Source of the DNA: an uncultured Verrucomicrobiota bacterium
Lineage (GTDB): Bacteria; Verrucomicrobiota; Verrucomicrobiia; Verrucomicrobiales; DEV007
Direction: 5' to 3'
Length of the DNA: 45,290 nucleotides
Assembly (NCBI GenBank): GCA_902589825.1
Contig: CACIUL010000023.1
Coordinates: 1-45,290, forward strand
This document shows, piece after piece, positions 27,801 to 36,824 of the stretch (position 1 is the first letter of the stretch; the number at the start of each line of letters is the position of its first letter). Made by a program: the position numbers and the translations under genes. The notes below the pieces were generated by a model. It saw nothing but the letters and a program-made list of their open reading frames with translations. It made no database searches and was not told the origin of the DNA.

Positions 27801-30800
27801 CTCGGCCAGTGGTCAGTATCGCCTCAGCTATAAACTCAAGGACAAGGCGGGGCATGAAATCGAGGGAGGCTACGTGTTCGTGGTGCGCGGCGAGGGATTT
27901 AACGGCAGGAAATTCCGATTTAACGACATCGAGATCATTACCGACAAGCGTGAGTATGCAGCCGGGGAAACCATTGAACTGATGGTGAACACTGCCCGTG
28001 AGAACGGCACCGTGGCACTCTTCCTTCGCCCCTCAAACGGTGTGTACCTGCCACCGCGCATCATCCGCCTTGAAGGCAAGAGCACGGTGGCGGAAATCGC
28101 CGTCACCAAAAAGGACATGCCCAACTTCTTCATTGAGGCATTCACCGTAAGCGGCGGAAAGATTTATGAACAGACCCGTGAGGTGATCGTCCCTCCGGAG
28201 AAGCGTGTGCTCAACGTTGAGGTACTGCCATCCGAAAAACGCTACAAGCCGGGCCAGGCAGCAACGGTCAAGGTCAAGCTCACCGATTTTGACGGCAAGC
28301 CCTTTGTCGGCAGCACCGTGGTCACTGTCTATGACAAGGCACTGGAATATATCTCCGGGGGCAGCAATGTCCCGGAAATCCGTGAGTTTTTCTGGAAATG
28401 GCGGCGTAACCACAACCGCAACACCCAGTTCAGCCTGTCACGCTGGTCCAGAAACATTCTCAGGAAAGGAGAATCCGGCATGGGATCCATCGGGGTATTC
28501 GGCCATTCCCTGGCTGATGAATTGGCAAGCCTTGATGGTGCCTTGACCCTTAACTCTGCCTCCTTAAAAGAAGATTTAGGGGGACGGGGATTTGGAAACC
28601 GTGGTCTGGCAATGAAATCAAGAAGTGCTGCAAGTGCGGATTTTGCCTTTGGCTCTGCCCCCGGAGCACCCATGGCTATCGCTGAGGCTGCCTTTGATAG
28701 TGATTCTTTTGCAGACGGAAGATCTGCCGATCCCTTTGCCGGAGGCGGCGGTGCCGGAGGCAAAGCGGCACCGAAGGTGCAACCCGTGATACGCAGCAAT
28801 TTTGCCGATATCGCCTTCTGGGCCGCCACCCTGAACACCGACAAGGACGGAACGGCTGAAATCAAACTCGACATGCCGGAAAACCTCACCACCTGGAAAA
28901 TCAAGACCTGGGGAATGGGCCACGGCACGAAAGTCGGGCAGGGAGAGGCTGAAGTCATCACCAGCAAGGACCTGATCATTCGCCTGCAGGCGCCGCGCTT
29001 CTTTGTCGAGAAGGACGAGGTAACCCTCACTGCCAACGTGCATAATTACCTGAAGCAGGAAAAACAGGTCGAGGTCGCTATTGAGCTGAAGGGAGATACC
29101 TTGACTGTGGCTAAGGCGACTCCAGTGAGCAGGACAATAACCATCCCTGCCGGAGGTGAAAAGAAAGTCGACTGGACGGTCAAGGCGGTGGGTGAAGGAG
29201 AAGCCTCCATTACCATGAAGGCACTCACCAATGAGGAGTCCGACGCCATGCAGATGAGCTTCCCGGTCTTGGTCCACGGTATGCTCAAGACCGAATCCTT
29301 CAGTGGCGCCCTGCGACCAAAAGACAAGACCGCCTCCCTCAAGCTGACGGTCCCCGCTGAGCGGCGCGAGGACCAGACGCGCCTCGAGGTGCGCTACTCA
29401 CCCAGCCTGGCAACCTCCATGGTTGATGCCCTTCCCTACCTTGCCTCCTACCCATACGGGTGCACCGAGCAGACCCTCAACCGCTTCCTGCCCAGTGCCA
29501 TTACCCAGAAAATCCTCATCGACATGGGCATTGACCTGAAGGCTGTCAGGAAAAAGCGCACCAACCTCAACGCCCAGGAAATCGGCAATGACAAGGAACG
29601 TGCCAAACAATGGAAGCGCCTTGAAACAAACCCCGTCTTCAAGGACAAGGAAATCGACAGGATGGTCAAGGCAGGCGTTGAACGCCTTACTGCGATGCAG
29701 AATGCTGATGGCGGATGGGGCTGGTTCCATGCCCGCGGCGGACAATCCTACGCGCACACCACTGCGGTGGTGGTCCACGGTCTCCAGCTGGCCGTGCAGA
29801 ATGACGTTGCCATTGTCCCCGGTGTCCTTGACAAGGGGGTGCAGTGGCTCAAGCGCCATCAGGACCGGCAGGTTGCGCGCATCAATAACTGGACAAAGAA
29901 AAAACAGCCCAGCAAGAAACATGCCGACAACCTTGATGCCTTCATTTTCATGGTGCTCTGCGATGCGGACAAGGTGGATGCCGGGATGCGCGACTTCCTT
30001 TACCGCGACCGTAACCAGCTCTCCGTGTATGCCAAGGCCATGCTCGGCCTGGCCATGCATAAAATTGGAAAAATCAAGGAGCGTGACATGCTGGTGCGCA
30101 ACATCGAGCAGTTCCTTGTTACTGATGACGAGAACCAGACCGCCTACCTGGACCTGGGTAATAAGGGCTACTGGTGGTACTGGTATGGCAGCGAGTTTGA
30201 GGCGCAGGCCTACTACCTGAAGTTACTCTGTGTGGCAAAACCGAAAAGCACTCAGGCAAGCGGACTTGTAAAATACCTCATCAACAACCGCAAGCACGCC
30301 ACCTACTGGAGCAACACGCGTGACACAGCCATCTGCATTGAGGCCATCGGCGACTACATCCGCGCCACCGGCGAGGATGAACCCGACATGACCGTGGAGA
30401 TCCTGCTAAACGGCAAGAAGGTCAAGGAGGTTGAGATCAACAGGGCGAACCTCTTCAGCTTTGACAATAAGCTTGTCCTTGTCGGGGATGCCGTGGATAC
30501 CGGCGAGCACACTGTCGAATTCCGCAAGAAAGGCAAGGGCCCACTCTACTTCAATGCCTACCTGACCAATTTCACCCTCGAGGATTTCATCACCAAGGCC
30601 GGTCTGGAGGTCAAGGTTGAGCGCAACTACTACAAGCTCACTCCTGAGGAGAAAACCATCAAGAACGTGGGAGCCCGGGGCCAGGCCCTTGACCAGAAGG
30701 TGGAGAAGTTCAAGCGTGCGAAGCTTGCCAGCGGGGATGCGATCAAGAGCGGTGACCTGGTCGAGATTGAGCTGATTATCGAGAGTAAGAATGACTATGA

Positions 30801-31077
30801 ATACCTGATGTTTGAAGACATGAAGGCCGCCGGCTTTGAGCCGGTTGAGCTGCGCAGCGGATATTCAAACAACGGCATGGGGGCCTACATGGAGTTGCGT
30901 GACCAGAAGGTATCCTTCTTTGTGCGCTCCCTGGCCCGCGGCAAACACAGCCTGAGTTACCGCATGCGTGCGGAAATTCCCGGGAAATTCAGTGCCCTGC
31001 CCACCCGGGCAGAGGCAATGTATGCCCCGGAGCTGAAGGCCAATTCCGATGAGATAAAGATCTCAATTACCGATTAA
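24862..31077 (+). CDS. Bacterial alpha-2-macroglobulin family protein (thioester-containing)
   Basis: 2071 residues with a signal peptide (1-20) and no lipobox. Residues about 22-600 are helical then beta-rich, with a bacterial-type N-terminus. TDRPVYRPGQDVEFKAWVRH (about 645) marks the MG2 domain. Residues 790-835 are strikingly Trp-rich. About 1203-1312 is a low-complexity, Gly/Ala/Ser-rich stretch ending in AGGGGAGGK, in the position of the bait region. NFADIAFW (about 1313) opens the conserved core. The thioester motif G-C1534-T-E-Q1537 lies in the helical thioester domain, followed by GGWGWFHARGG. The family traps proteases: cleavage of the bait exposes the Cys-Gln thioester, which bonds the enzyme. 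It is not paired with a penicillin-binding protein 1C gene here. Downstream it converges with a membrane sulfatase. Function is inferred from family; bait specificity is unknown. Confidence 0.9.
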   Translation: MKFIPLLIVILCSLLAIPSAKTVPAEDARNKAAKLKKDGNWKEAFEAYKDLLMREGNSGKVAAEDLQNAWQSLSRLGQVVLMDDFLESVVQKHPQDWRVLAGAGSLQLRMPQYGYIIGGEFKRGHHRGGGKHVNSHQRDRVRGLALMERAMNAAKDDEDKAAIAGLYLEFANAIASNRGRSESWRLQYLTDFSKLPDWDEGGYHGARNVGAPVDADGKPIFYSIPKSWEKAANDGERWRYLLTEAAELAPGRTGEIMFRWSSFLRNQFGVERMRQSGFGGFFGAHSPDDGRENSSSTYELHTLSEKETIARLASGIKRVSLPDEHNHIFVLKQIAALPDKSSAERATNDLAGIFENRRQYPLAAEYWQQSIKKFGPGNNNWKAKRLDQILDNWGRFDGSRSHAAGKKPVLGFVFRNGDRVDLSAYSIDVPALLDDVKDYLKSNPLKIDNHRMNIGNIGYELVNERWKKYVGKKVAEWDMRLEPRKNHWDRRIDIVAPMKKAGAYLLRARMKDGNTSHIVVWIADTAIVRKPLDQKSYYFVADARSGKPVAKANLEFFGYRYEYLRQKQGLGGILPQRRFNVITKQFAEFTDADGQAILDQEQMPRQMQWLIIARSDDGRFAYHGFNGVWYNQRHDRQYKATKTLVVTDRPVYRPGQDVEFKAWVRHSQYDKEDESQFAGKSFSVLINNPKGEKIYEKNLTADEFGGLADKITLPEGATLGAYRINVRNAGQHGGNTFRVEEYKKPEFEVKIEAPGEPVMLGEKIKAKVSANYLFGAPVQNATVKYKVLRSEHDSRWFAPMPWDWFYGSGYWWFGYDYNWYPGWRNWGCRAPVHWWLPRGNMPPEVVLENEVKIGEDGTAEIEIDTALAKAMHGDIDHSYSITAEVRDASRRTIVGQGNVLVARSPFKVNTWLDRGYYRVGDVISANACARTLDGKPVAGKGTLKLLQISYNEEGKPVEKTVKSWKMDPDAEGCINQQLKASASGQYRLSYKLKDKAGHEIEGGYVFVVRGEGFNGRKFRFNDIEIITDKREYAAGETIELMVNTARENGTVALFLRPSNGVYLPPRIIRLEGKSTVAEIAVTKKDMPNFFIEAFTVSGGKIYEQTREVIVPPEKRVLNVEVLPSEKRYKPGQAATVKVKLTDFDGKPFVGSTVVTVYDKALEYISGGSNVPEIREFFWKWRRNHNRNTQFSLSRWSRNILRKGESGMGSIGVFGHSLADELASLDGALTLNSASLKEDLGGRGFGNRGLAMKSRSAASADFAFGSAPGAPMAIAEAAFDSDSFADGRSADPFAGGGGAGGKAAPKVQPVIRSNFADIAFWAATLNTDKDGTAEIKLDMPENLTTWKIKTWGMGHGTKVGQGEAEVITSKDLIIRLQAPRFFVEKDEVTLTANVHNYLKQEKQVEVAIELKGDTLTVAKATPVSRTITIPAGGEKKVDWTVKAVGEGEASITMKALTNEESDAMQMSFPVLVHGMLKTESFSGALRPKDKTASLKLTVPAERREDQTRLEVRYSPSLATSMVDALPYLASYPYGCTEQTLNRFLPSAITQKILIDMGIDLKAVRKKRTNLNAQEIGNDKERAKQWKRLETNPVFKDKEIDRMVKAGVERLTAMQNADGGWGWFHARGGQSYAHTTAVVVHGLQLAVQNDVAIVPGVLDKGVQWLKRHQDRQVARINNWTKKKQPSKKHADNLDAFIFMVLCDADKVDAGMRDFLYRDRNQLSVYAKAMLGLAMHKIGKIKERDMLVRNIEQFLVTDDENQTAYLDLGNKGYWWYWYGSEFEAQAYYLKLLCVAKPKSTQASGLVKYLINNRKHATYWSNTRDTAICIEAIGDYIRATGEDEPDMTVEILLNGKKVKEVEINRANLFSFDNKLVLVGDAVDTGEHTVEFRKKGKGPLYFNAYLTNFTLEDFITKAGLEVKVERNYYKLTPEEKTIKNVGARGQALDQKVEKFKRAKLASGDAIKSGDLVEIELIIESKNDYEYLMFEDMKAAGFEPVELRSGYSNNGMGAYMELRDQKVSFFVRSLARGKHSLSYRMRAEIPGKFSALPTRAEAMYAPELKANSDEIKISITD

Positions 31078-31103
31078 TCCGGGCTGCAGCCAACAAGACC
31101 ACA

Positions 31104-33494
31104 TCAATTCTTTTCCATCCGGTCAAAGAATCTCCCGCTTGCCCCCGGAAACTGCTCCCGGATATATTCCACATGAGAGCGGTCACCGATCTCAGGCCGG
31201 AAGTCCAAAGGCTGGTCCATGACATCGGTGTATTCGGAAACATACAGCCTGTCGGGAACCTTCATGCTCCATGGGCCGGCAAAGGAGAACTTCACCTTGC
31301 GCTCACCGCGAACCAGGCAGAGCCCGATACCCGTCTCCCCGCGGTGCACCGTTGAGATGACCACCTCACGCGGATCCTCCCGGTAGCGGAGAAGTGATTG
31401 GCCGGAAAGGGACTCGTAGAACCTCGGTTCAAGCCCGATCAGGTCCAGGATACTCGGCATCACATCGTAATGACTGACAGTATCATGGGCAGGTAATGCC
31501 CCGGCCCACTGTGGCCACTTGATCATGATCGGAACCTCCGTCTGGAACCGGTTCAATGAAGAGCAATGAAACCAGCTACCATCCTCCTGGAACTCTTCCC
31601 CGTGATCGCCGGTCAGGACAATCAGGGCATTGTCGTAGCGCCCCTTCAACTTCAGGAAATCAATGAACTCCTCAATGGCATAGTCAACCCAGTGGACCGC
31701 ATTCTGGTAACGGCGCACCACCCCGTTCACCACGTCCTGGTTCGGGCGCAGGTTCGTGGGGATATTGCCCGCGCAGTTCGGGTGCAGGGCATCAAAGTCA
31801 GAGGGCCAATAGTAGTTGTAATGGGGTGAGTCAAGGGCCACAAAATGAAACTGTGGCCCCTCCGGGTCACTGTCCAGGTAATGGCGAAGCTCATTCATCA
31901 GGCGCTTTTCCCGCTGGGGGATATTCATTGGCTCCACTCGCTTGGAGTCATCGGCAAAAAAATCAGCCAGGTGATTATCTTTGCCAAAATTCAACGGCCC
32001 CAGGCTCTTGTAGCCAAGGTCACAAACCGCCCTGACGTGTATCTCATATCCCAGCTTGTCCAAAACCCTCACCGGGTAGGCGCCCGCATGGTCATCGCTT
32101 GATTTAAGTGCCTCCGCCCAGTGGATTGCCAATCGGCTGTGAAAAAAGGAGAACCACGAAAGCGGGGTGCAGTTGGAGCCTGAGAAGGTTCTCCCCAAGT
32201 CCTGTGCTTCCTCCCTGCCAAAACGGCTCAGGAACGGTGCCACCTCCGGGGTAATGGAGTCCGAGCGCCAACTCTCGACCATGAATACATAGATATCCGG
32301 CTTTCGCAGATGCGGCTTGTCCTTGAGTTCAGAGAGGAGCCGCTCACGGTCGTCCTCAGGCGCAGGCTCACGAAAAACAACCTCAAGTTTTTCAAAGCCG
32401 GCAGGTGGAGCAAACATGCCAACATGGGCATCAAAGACCTTGTGGTGTTTTCTCCAGGACTCGGTGCGCTTGGTAACATGGCTCAAGGCACTCTCGGTCA
32501 CCGCAACCAGCCAGCAGGCGACCAGGATAATAATGAGGCGAAGGTTGGCAATTCGCATCCCGGCAGCCCTGGAAATCTTCCCGAAAGCCCAGAAAACTGC
32601 CATGCAGGCAAGAAAAATACCCGCAAATGTCCAGGCAACCTGCCCGAACGTCCAGTTCAGGCCCGCTGCAGCCACTTCCCTGTAAAAATCAAATGCACCG
32701 GTTGCCGTGAAGAAATTCACCACGGAAAGCAACGACTGGTTCCAGAACTCGCGTATCAGAAAATCAACCACGATCAGGCATGGCAAGAGAGCGAACAAGC
32801 CAGTAACCACAATCCTGAAATAGGCCGGCGTGAGGTTGCAAAGCACGTGGTAGGTGATCATTAAGCCAAGGGTAAAAACCCCCTGGGTGGCGATCCTGCC
32901 AAGAGAGGCACTGGCCAGTTCAAAGTAATTGAGTCCTTCAAGGGACCAAACCGTGTAGATATCGCGTGTTGCCAGGAGCACAAAAATACAAAGCCAGAAG
33001 GCCCCGTTGCACTGCCACCTGTGAACAAGCCAGCTGCGCAGGCAACGGCGGGAACCGGATACCTTTTTATTTACCCTGGGCAGGTAAAGCAGCAAAAATG
33101 CCAGCCATAAAGTGGCGAGCAGTAAAGCGCCCACCGCAACCCATGAAGGCAACTTGAAATACAAGGCCCCCAGGCAAGCCACCACAACCATCAGGTGAAC
33201 GGCGCATATAGCCATTGCAACCCTGCCACAAATTGGGGCATCAAGGTCATGGACAAATTTGCTAATCCGCCTTGTGGAGGTCACGACCATGGCGATACCC
33301 ATGAGGGCAAGCACCAGGGTGATAAGAAGGTTGTAACCCAGGCTGCCGTTGCCAAGTTTCCAGAAAAGGTTAAACGGCGTCACAAGATACAGTGCGCCGG
33401 CCAGCCAACTGGCAGCATGCATCGCCTGTAAGATGCACAAGTCACTCTTCTTTTGATAACCAGTCATTCCCCATTCCTGCATTGCACGCTTCAT
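31104..33494 (-). CDS. Membrane sulfatase-fold enzyme (LTA synthase/YejM-like)
   Basis: About 796 residues from ATG 33494; a GTG at 33506 is in frame but weaker. Around nine hydrophobic segments fill residues 25-345. The C-terminal 420 residues are an alkaline-phosphatase-superfamily domain: PDIYVFMVESWRSDS (metal-binding block, with Glu in place of the usual Asp), FSGSNCTPLSWFSFFHSRL (nucleophile region, likely the Thr or Cys), DSPHYNYYWP, and TGDHGEEFQEDGSWFH (metal-binding Asp-His and His). This architecture fits polyglycerol-phosphate or phosphoethanolamine transferases and YejM/PbgA-like proteins, facing the periplasm. No formylglycine CxPxR motif is present, so it is probably a phosphotransferase or a regulator rather than a sulfatase. 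It converges with the alpha-2-macroglobulin gene. Confidence 0.82.
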   Translation of the reverse strand: MKRAMQEWGMTGYQKKSDLCILQAMHAASWLAGALYLVTPFNLFWKLGNGSLGYNLLITLVLALMGIAMVVTSTRRISKFVHDLDAPICGRVAMAICAVHLMVVVACLGALYFKLPSWVAVGALLLATLWLAFLLLYLPRVNKKVSGSRRCLRSWLVHRWQCNGAFWLCIFVLLATRDIYTVWSLEGLNYFELASASLGRIATQGVFTLGLMITYHVLCNLTPAYFRIVVTGLFALLPCLIVVDFLIREFWNQSLLSVVNFFTATGAFDFYREVAAAGLNWTFGQVAWTFAGIFLACMAVFWAFGKISRAAGMRIANLRLIIILVACWLVAVTESALSHVTKRTESWRKHHKVFDAHVGMFAPPAGFEKLEVVFREPAPEDDRERLLSELKDKPHLRKPDIYVFMVESWRSDSITPEVAPFLSRFGREEAQDLGRTFSGSNCTPLSWFSFFHSRLAIHWAEALKSSDDHAGAYPVRVLDKLGYEIHVRAVCDLGYKSLGPLNFGKDNHLADFFADDSKRVEPMNIPQREKRLMNELRHYLDSDPEGPQFHFVALDSPHYNYYWPSDFDALHPNCAGNIPTNLRPNQDVVNGVVRRYQNAVHWVDYAIEEFIDFLKLKGRYDNALIVLTGDHGEEFQEDGSWFHCSSLNRFQTEVPIMIKWPQWAGALPAHDTVSHYDVMPSILDLIGLEPRFYESLSGQSLLRYREDPREVVISTVHRGETGIGLCLVRGERKVKFSFAGPWSMKVPDRLYVSEYTDVMDQPLDFRPEIGDRSHVEYIREQFPGASGRFFDRMEKN

Positions 33495-33721
33495 GCCCGG
33501 GTGCACTGCAGGCTTAATGTATTCGTATTTAAGGTGAAGAAAATCAAGTCCTAGCCAACGTTGATCCTCTCAACGAGTATTAAGTCTTCTGTAAAGCAGC
33601 CTTCCTCCATTGAACTCTTTCAAGTGCCGGCAACGGCATTGCAAGCCGCAACCGTATTACAATACAGCACCAAAACCACCCAATGGAGTGGTTCAGATTC
33701 ACTGTAAATCCTTAATATTGC

Positions 33722-33750
33722 TTGACTATTAGTATTTCTAGAATTACTAC
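33722..33750 (+). promoter_or_regulatory. Weak candidate promoter for the OmpA-type lipoprotein
   Basis: TTGACT (33722-33727) has 5/6 of the -35 consensus; at the 17-base spacing the -10 would be TACTAC (33745-33750), which matches poorly. The surrounding 33700-33765 stretch is unusually AT-rich for this window. The lipoprotein ATG follows 21 bases later, with GGAGAG as ribosome site. Confidence 0.3.
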
Positions 33751-33771
33751 ATTTTTCACACGGAGAGTCCC

Positions 33772-34320
33772 ATGAACTTAAAAAAAATTGCCACCACCAC
33801 CTTTGCCGCCCTGATCTGCATCACGACTTTTTCCTGCAAAAACAAAGGGAAAAATGGAGATTCCACCGCTGCGGCAGCCAGTTACGGCACGAATTTCGGC
33901 CCCGGAGATGCTGCGGCCTATAACCGTTACGGAAGCGGCTCGAACATTTCACTGCCAAACCGCCAGGCAGGCGCCTCCTTTAACAATTCCAGCAAGGGAG
34001 ATTTCCCGCCGGTCTATTTTCCATTCGACAGCTTTGAAGTAAGCCCCTCAGAGCAGGCCAAGATCCAGGAAATTGCATCCTATGCCCGCAGTCAGGGCAA
34101 GGAGCTCATTGTAGCCGGTTTCACTGATGATGTTGGCACTGAGGAATATAACAGGGGTCTTGGTGATCGGCGGGCACTGGCTGTCAGGACTGCCCTCATG
34201 AACCGCGGCGTCATTGGCAATAAAATTCAAACGGTCAGCTTTGGCGAAGAAATGCCGGCTGATCGGTCCAATCCGAGCTCCGGACGCAACCGGCGGGTGG
34301 AGTTCGGCATTGTCCGCTGA
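33772..34320 (+). CDS. OmpA-domain lipoprotein (Pal-like)
   Basis: 182 residues. The signal peptide ends in TTFSC at residue 22, a lipobox-like site with Cys as the lipidated residue. A Gly/Asn/Ser/Ala-rich linker runs to about residue 78; then YFPFDSFEVSPSEQAKIQEIA begins the OmpA/Pal peptidoglycan-binding domain, with VAGFTDDVGTEEYNRGLGDRRALAV and GRNRRVEFGIV, where the Asp and Arg that bind diaminopimelate are conserved in position. It anchors the outer membrane to peptidoglycan. It has an upstream ribosome site GGAGAGTCCC. It is not flanked by tolB or tolA genes. The nearest neighbours are a PTS EIIA and argS on the same strand. Confidence 0.88.
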   Translation: MNLKKIATTTFAALICITTFSCKNKGKNGDSTAAAASYGTNFGPGDAAAYNRYGSGSNISLPNRQAGASFNNSSKGDFPPVYFPFDSFEVSPSEQAKIQEIASYARSQGKELIVAGFTDDVGTEEYNRGLGDRRALAVRTALMNRGVIGNKIQTVSFGEEMPADRSNPSSGRNRRVEFGIVR

Positions 34321-34438
34321 CCATCCCCCTGCACGCATGGTCGTGTTTGCCCGGGAGGAAGGGTTTTGACTTGTCAGCAATGATTTGGGGATTACCCTTC
34401 ACGGCAAGTAAACCCCCGCCAACTCTCGAATCAATGAG

Positions 34439-34921
34439 ATGAACCTGGCGAGCCTTAAACCGGAACAGATCGTTCCCGATTTACAGTCCACCGATCACCT
34501 TGAGGTTATCAGTGAACTGGTGGGATTGTTGTTTGACTACCTTGAGCAGGTTGAAAATACCCCCCTGCCCGAGGACGTAAAAGAGAAGGCGTATCTCAGC
34601 CTCACCCAGCGTGAGGAAAAAATCAGTACCGGTATTGGTTCCGGCGTGGCCATCCCCCACGCGTTCTCGGAAGACATTGACGAAATGGCAGTGATTTTCG
34701 GACGTTCAAAGAAAGGTGTCGATTTTGAAGCAGTCGACAACAACCCTGTTTACTTCATTGTCCTTTTCCTCGTCCCACAAAAAGACTATCACCAGCATCT
34801 CCAGACCCTCGCGGCAATTGCAAAGCTCTTCACCCGCAGTGATATCCGAAAGGAACTGGCATTGGCGGAATCCCGGGACGACATTTTGGCTGTTTTCAAT
34901 AAACATGCTGTTAACAGTTAG
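34439..34921 (+). CDS. PTS EIIA component, nitrogen-type (PtsN-like)
   Basis: 160 residues, the length of a stand-alone EIIA(fru/mtl/Ntr) domain. The segment TREEKISTGIGSGVAIPHAF is the core motif (here TQREEKISTGIGSG) with His74 as the phosphorylation site in AIPHAF. Further signatures are MAVIFGRSKKGVDFEAVDNNPVYFIVLFLVP and HLQTLAAIAKLF. As no fused membrane component is visible, a regulatory PtsN-type function is likely, but a fructose-specific EIIA cannot be excluded. An ATG five bases upstream is quickly stopped, so 34439 is the likely start; no strong ribosome site is seen. It precedes argS by 54 bases on the same strand. Confidence 0.84.
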   Translation: MNLASLKPEQIVPDLQSTDHLEVISELVGLLFDYLEQVENTPLPEDVKEKAYLSLTQREEKISTGIGSGVAIPHAFSEDIDEMAVIFGRSKKGVDFEAVDNNPVYFIVLFLVPQKDYHQHLQTLAAIAKLFTRSDIRKELALAESRDDILAVFNKHAVNS

Positions 34922-34975
34922 CCTGTAAACTTAGCCCCCATCAATCCCCCACCAACCAGACTGATCGAAGGTGCC

Positions 34976-36739
34976 ATGGCTACATTCTCCCAGCAACTCA
35001 CCCAAAGGCTGACTAATGCCCTTGCTGAACTCGGCCTCGAAAACACGCAGCAACAGTCAGTGCCCGCAGTCACTGCCGCCGCTGACACCCGGTTTGGGGA
35101 CTACCAGGCCAATGCCGCCATGGCCCTGGCAAAACCACTGGGCAAGAATCCGCGGGAACTTGCCGCTCAAATTATCGGAAAAATGGATGTTTCCGGCTTA
35201 TGTGAAACACCGGAAGTTGCCGGCCCGGGATTCATCAATTTCCGCATTTCCGCTGAAGCCATTGCGGCCCGGGTCAACAACCTGGCAAGTGATGAACGGC
35301 TCGGCGTTGAACCGGAATCCTCAACAAGCCGCCTACTCATCGACTTCTCCTCGCCAAACGTCGCAAAGCCAATGCACATTGGCCACATACGAAGCACAAT
35401 CATTGGTGACTGCCTTGCAAGGATAGCAAGGTTCCTGGGCCATGATGTCATTGCCGATAATCACATCGGGGACTGGGGAACCCCCATGGGACAGGTGCTC
35501 TATGGATGGAAAAACCATCTCAATGAAGCAGATTTTGCCGACAACCCTATCCGTGAACTGTTGCGCCTCTACCAACTGGTAAAGCAACAATCAGACACTG
35601 ATCCTGACATTGCCGCAAAGTGCCTTGAGGAAACCGTCAAGTTGCAGTCCGGCGACCCGGACAACCTCTCTCTCTGGAAAGAGTTCATTGATATCACGAT
35701 GAGCGGTGCGCAGGATATCTACACCCGACTGGACATCCACTTTGACACGACACTGGGTGAATCCTTTTATGACCCCCACCTCAAGCCGCTGGTTGAAGAA
35801 CTGCTAAAGGAGGGAATTGCAGGGGAAAGTGACGGTGCCATATGCATCTTTTCCAATAACGAACTGGAGCCCAAGCAGGATCCACTCCTGGTGCAACGCG
35901 ACGGCGAGTGGCTGCCTGCCCCCTGCATGATCCGGAAAAAAGACGGGGGCTTTAATTATGCTACCACTGACATAGCAACGATTGACTACCGGGTAAACGA
36001 GCTAAAGGCAGATGAAATCCTCTACGTGGTTGATGACAGGCAGTCCCTGCACTTCCGCCAGTTGTTTGAGGTGGCACGCCGCCGGGGAATTTCCACTTCC
36101 CTAAGGCATGTCGCCTTCGGCAAGATCCTTGGTGATGACCGGAAACCCTTCAAGACGCGTGAGGGTACAGTCCCCGCCCTGGGTGATGTGCTCAACGAGG
36201 CGGTTGACCGGGCACGCAGGATCGTCGATGAGAAAAACAGTGAGCTTCCCGAGGAGGAAAAGCAGGATATCGCCGAGAAGATCGGGGTGGGTGCGGTAAA
36301 ATATGCCGAGCTCTCTCAGGCCCGCTCAAGCGACTATGTGTTCTCGTGGGAAAAAATGCTGGCCCTGCAGGGCAACACCGCTCCCTACATGATCAACGCA
36401 TATGTGCGGACGCGATCCATATTCCGTAAACTGGACACCGTTCCACAATACTCCCTTGAGAATATTGTCATTTCCGAGGACGCAGAAAGGACAATGGCCA
36501 TGAAACTCTGCCAATACGCAGAGGTCGTACCGCAGGTCCTTGTCGACTACCGCCCAAACCTGCTGGCAACATACCTCTATGAACTGGCCCAGAATTTTCA
36601 TTCCTTTTATGAGCAGTGCCCCGTCCTCAATGCCGGTGAACCCTCCCGCTGCACAAGGATCGCCCTTTGCGACACCGCCTCAAGGGTTCTCAGGCACGGG
36701 TTGAGCCTGCTTGGTATTTGCCCGCCTGAGCGCATGTAG
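34976..36739 (+). CDS. argS: Arginyl-tRNA synthetase
   Basis: 587 residues, the usual bacterial length. The N-terminal additional domain (about 1-100, with FGDYQANAAMALAKPLGKNPRELA) is characteristic of ArgRS. SSPNVAKPMHIGHIRSTIIGD contains the class I HIGH motif at H134-I-G-H137. YATTDIATIDYR and VVDDRQSLHFRQLFEVARR follow. The KMSKS-equivalent is degenerate, as usual in ArgRS, near GKILGDDRKPFKTREG. The C-terminal DALR anticodon-binding domain follows KMLALQGNTAPYMINAYVR. It charges tRNA-Arg with arginine. GAAGG stands just before the ATG as a ribosome site. It may be co-transcribed with the EIIA gene upstream. Confidence 0.96.
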   Translation: MATFSQQLTQRLTNALAELGLENTQQQSVPAVTAAADTRFGDYQANAAMALAKPLGKNPRELAAQIIGKMDVSGLCETPEVAGPGFINFRISAEAIAARVNNLASDERLGVEPESSTSRLLIDFSSPNVAKPMHIGHIRSTIIGDCLARIARFLGHDVIADNHIGDWGTPMGQVLYGWKNHLNEADFADNPIRELLRLYQLVKQQSDTDPDIAAKCLEETVKLQSGDPDNLSLWKEFIDITMSGAQDIYTRLDIHFDTTLGESFYDPHLKPLVEELLKEGIAGESDGAICIFSNNELEPKQDPLLVQRDGEWLPAPCMIRKKDGGFNYATTDIATIDYRVNELKADEILYVVDDRQSLHFRQLFEVARRRGISTSLRHVAFGKILGDDRKPFKTREGTVPALGDVLNEAVDRARRIVDEKNSELPEEEKQDIAEKIGVGAVKYAELSQARSSDYVFSWEKMLALQGNTAPYMINAYVRTRSIFRKLDTVPQYSLENIVISEDAERTMAMKLCQYAEVVPQVLVDYRPNLLATYLYELAQNFHSFYEQCPVLNAGEPSRCTRIALCDTASRVLRHGLSLLGICPPERM

Positions 36740-36824
36740 CATTTGCTGACAACAATCGTTGCCAACCGGATGGAAAACGCATAAGATATCAATTATTCAG
36801 TAATGTATTTGCTGGTAGTTGATT

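Noticed and set aside
31104-33494. Reading this gene as a true formylglycine sulfatase
   Set aside because: The nucleophile region reads GSNCTPLSWFS with no CxPxR, and many membrane helices precede it, which favours the LTA synthase/YejM-like branch.
33495-33771. A riboswitch or small RNA in the 277-base space before the OmpA-type lipoprotein
   Set aside because: It is AT-rich with a weak promoter-like pair but has no recognisable aptamer or stable structured element.
34366-34395. Promoter for the EIIA gene based on TTGACT at 34366
   Set aside because: The -10 position at 17-18 bases reads GGATTA/GATTAC, too poor a match to claim.
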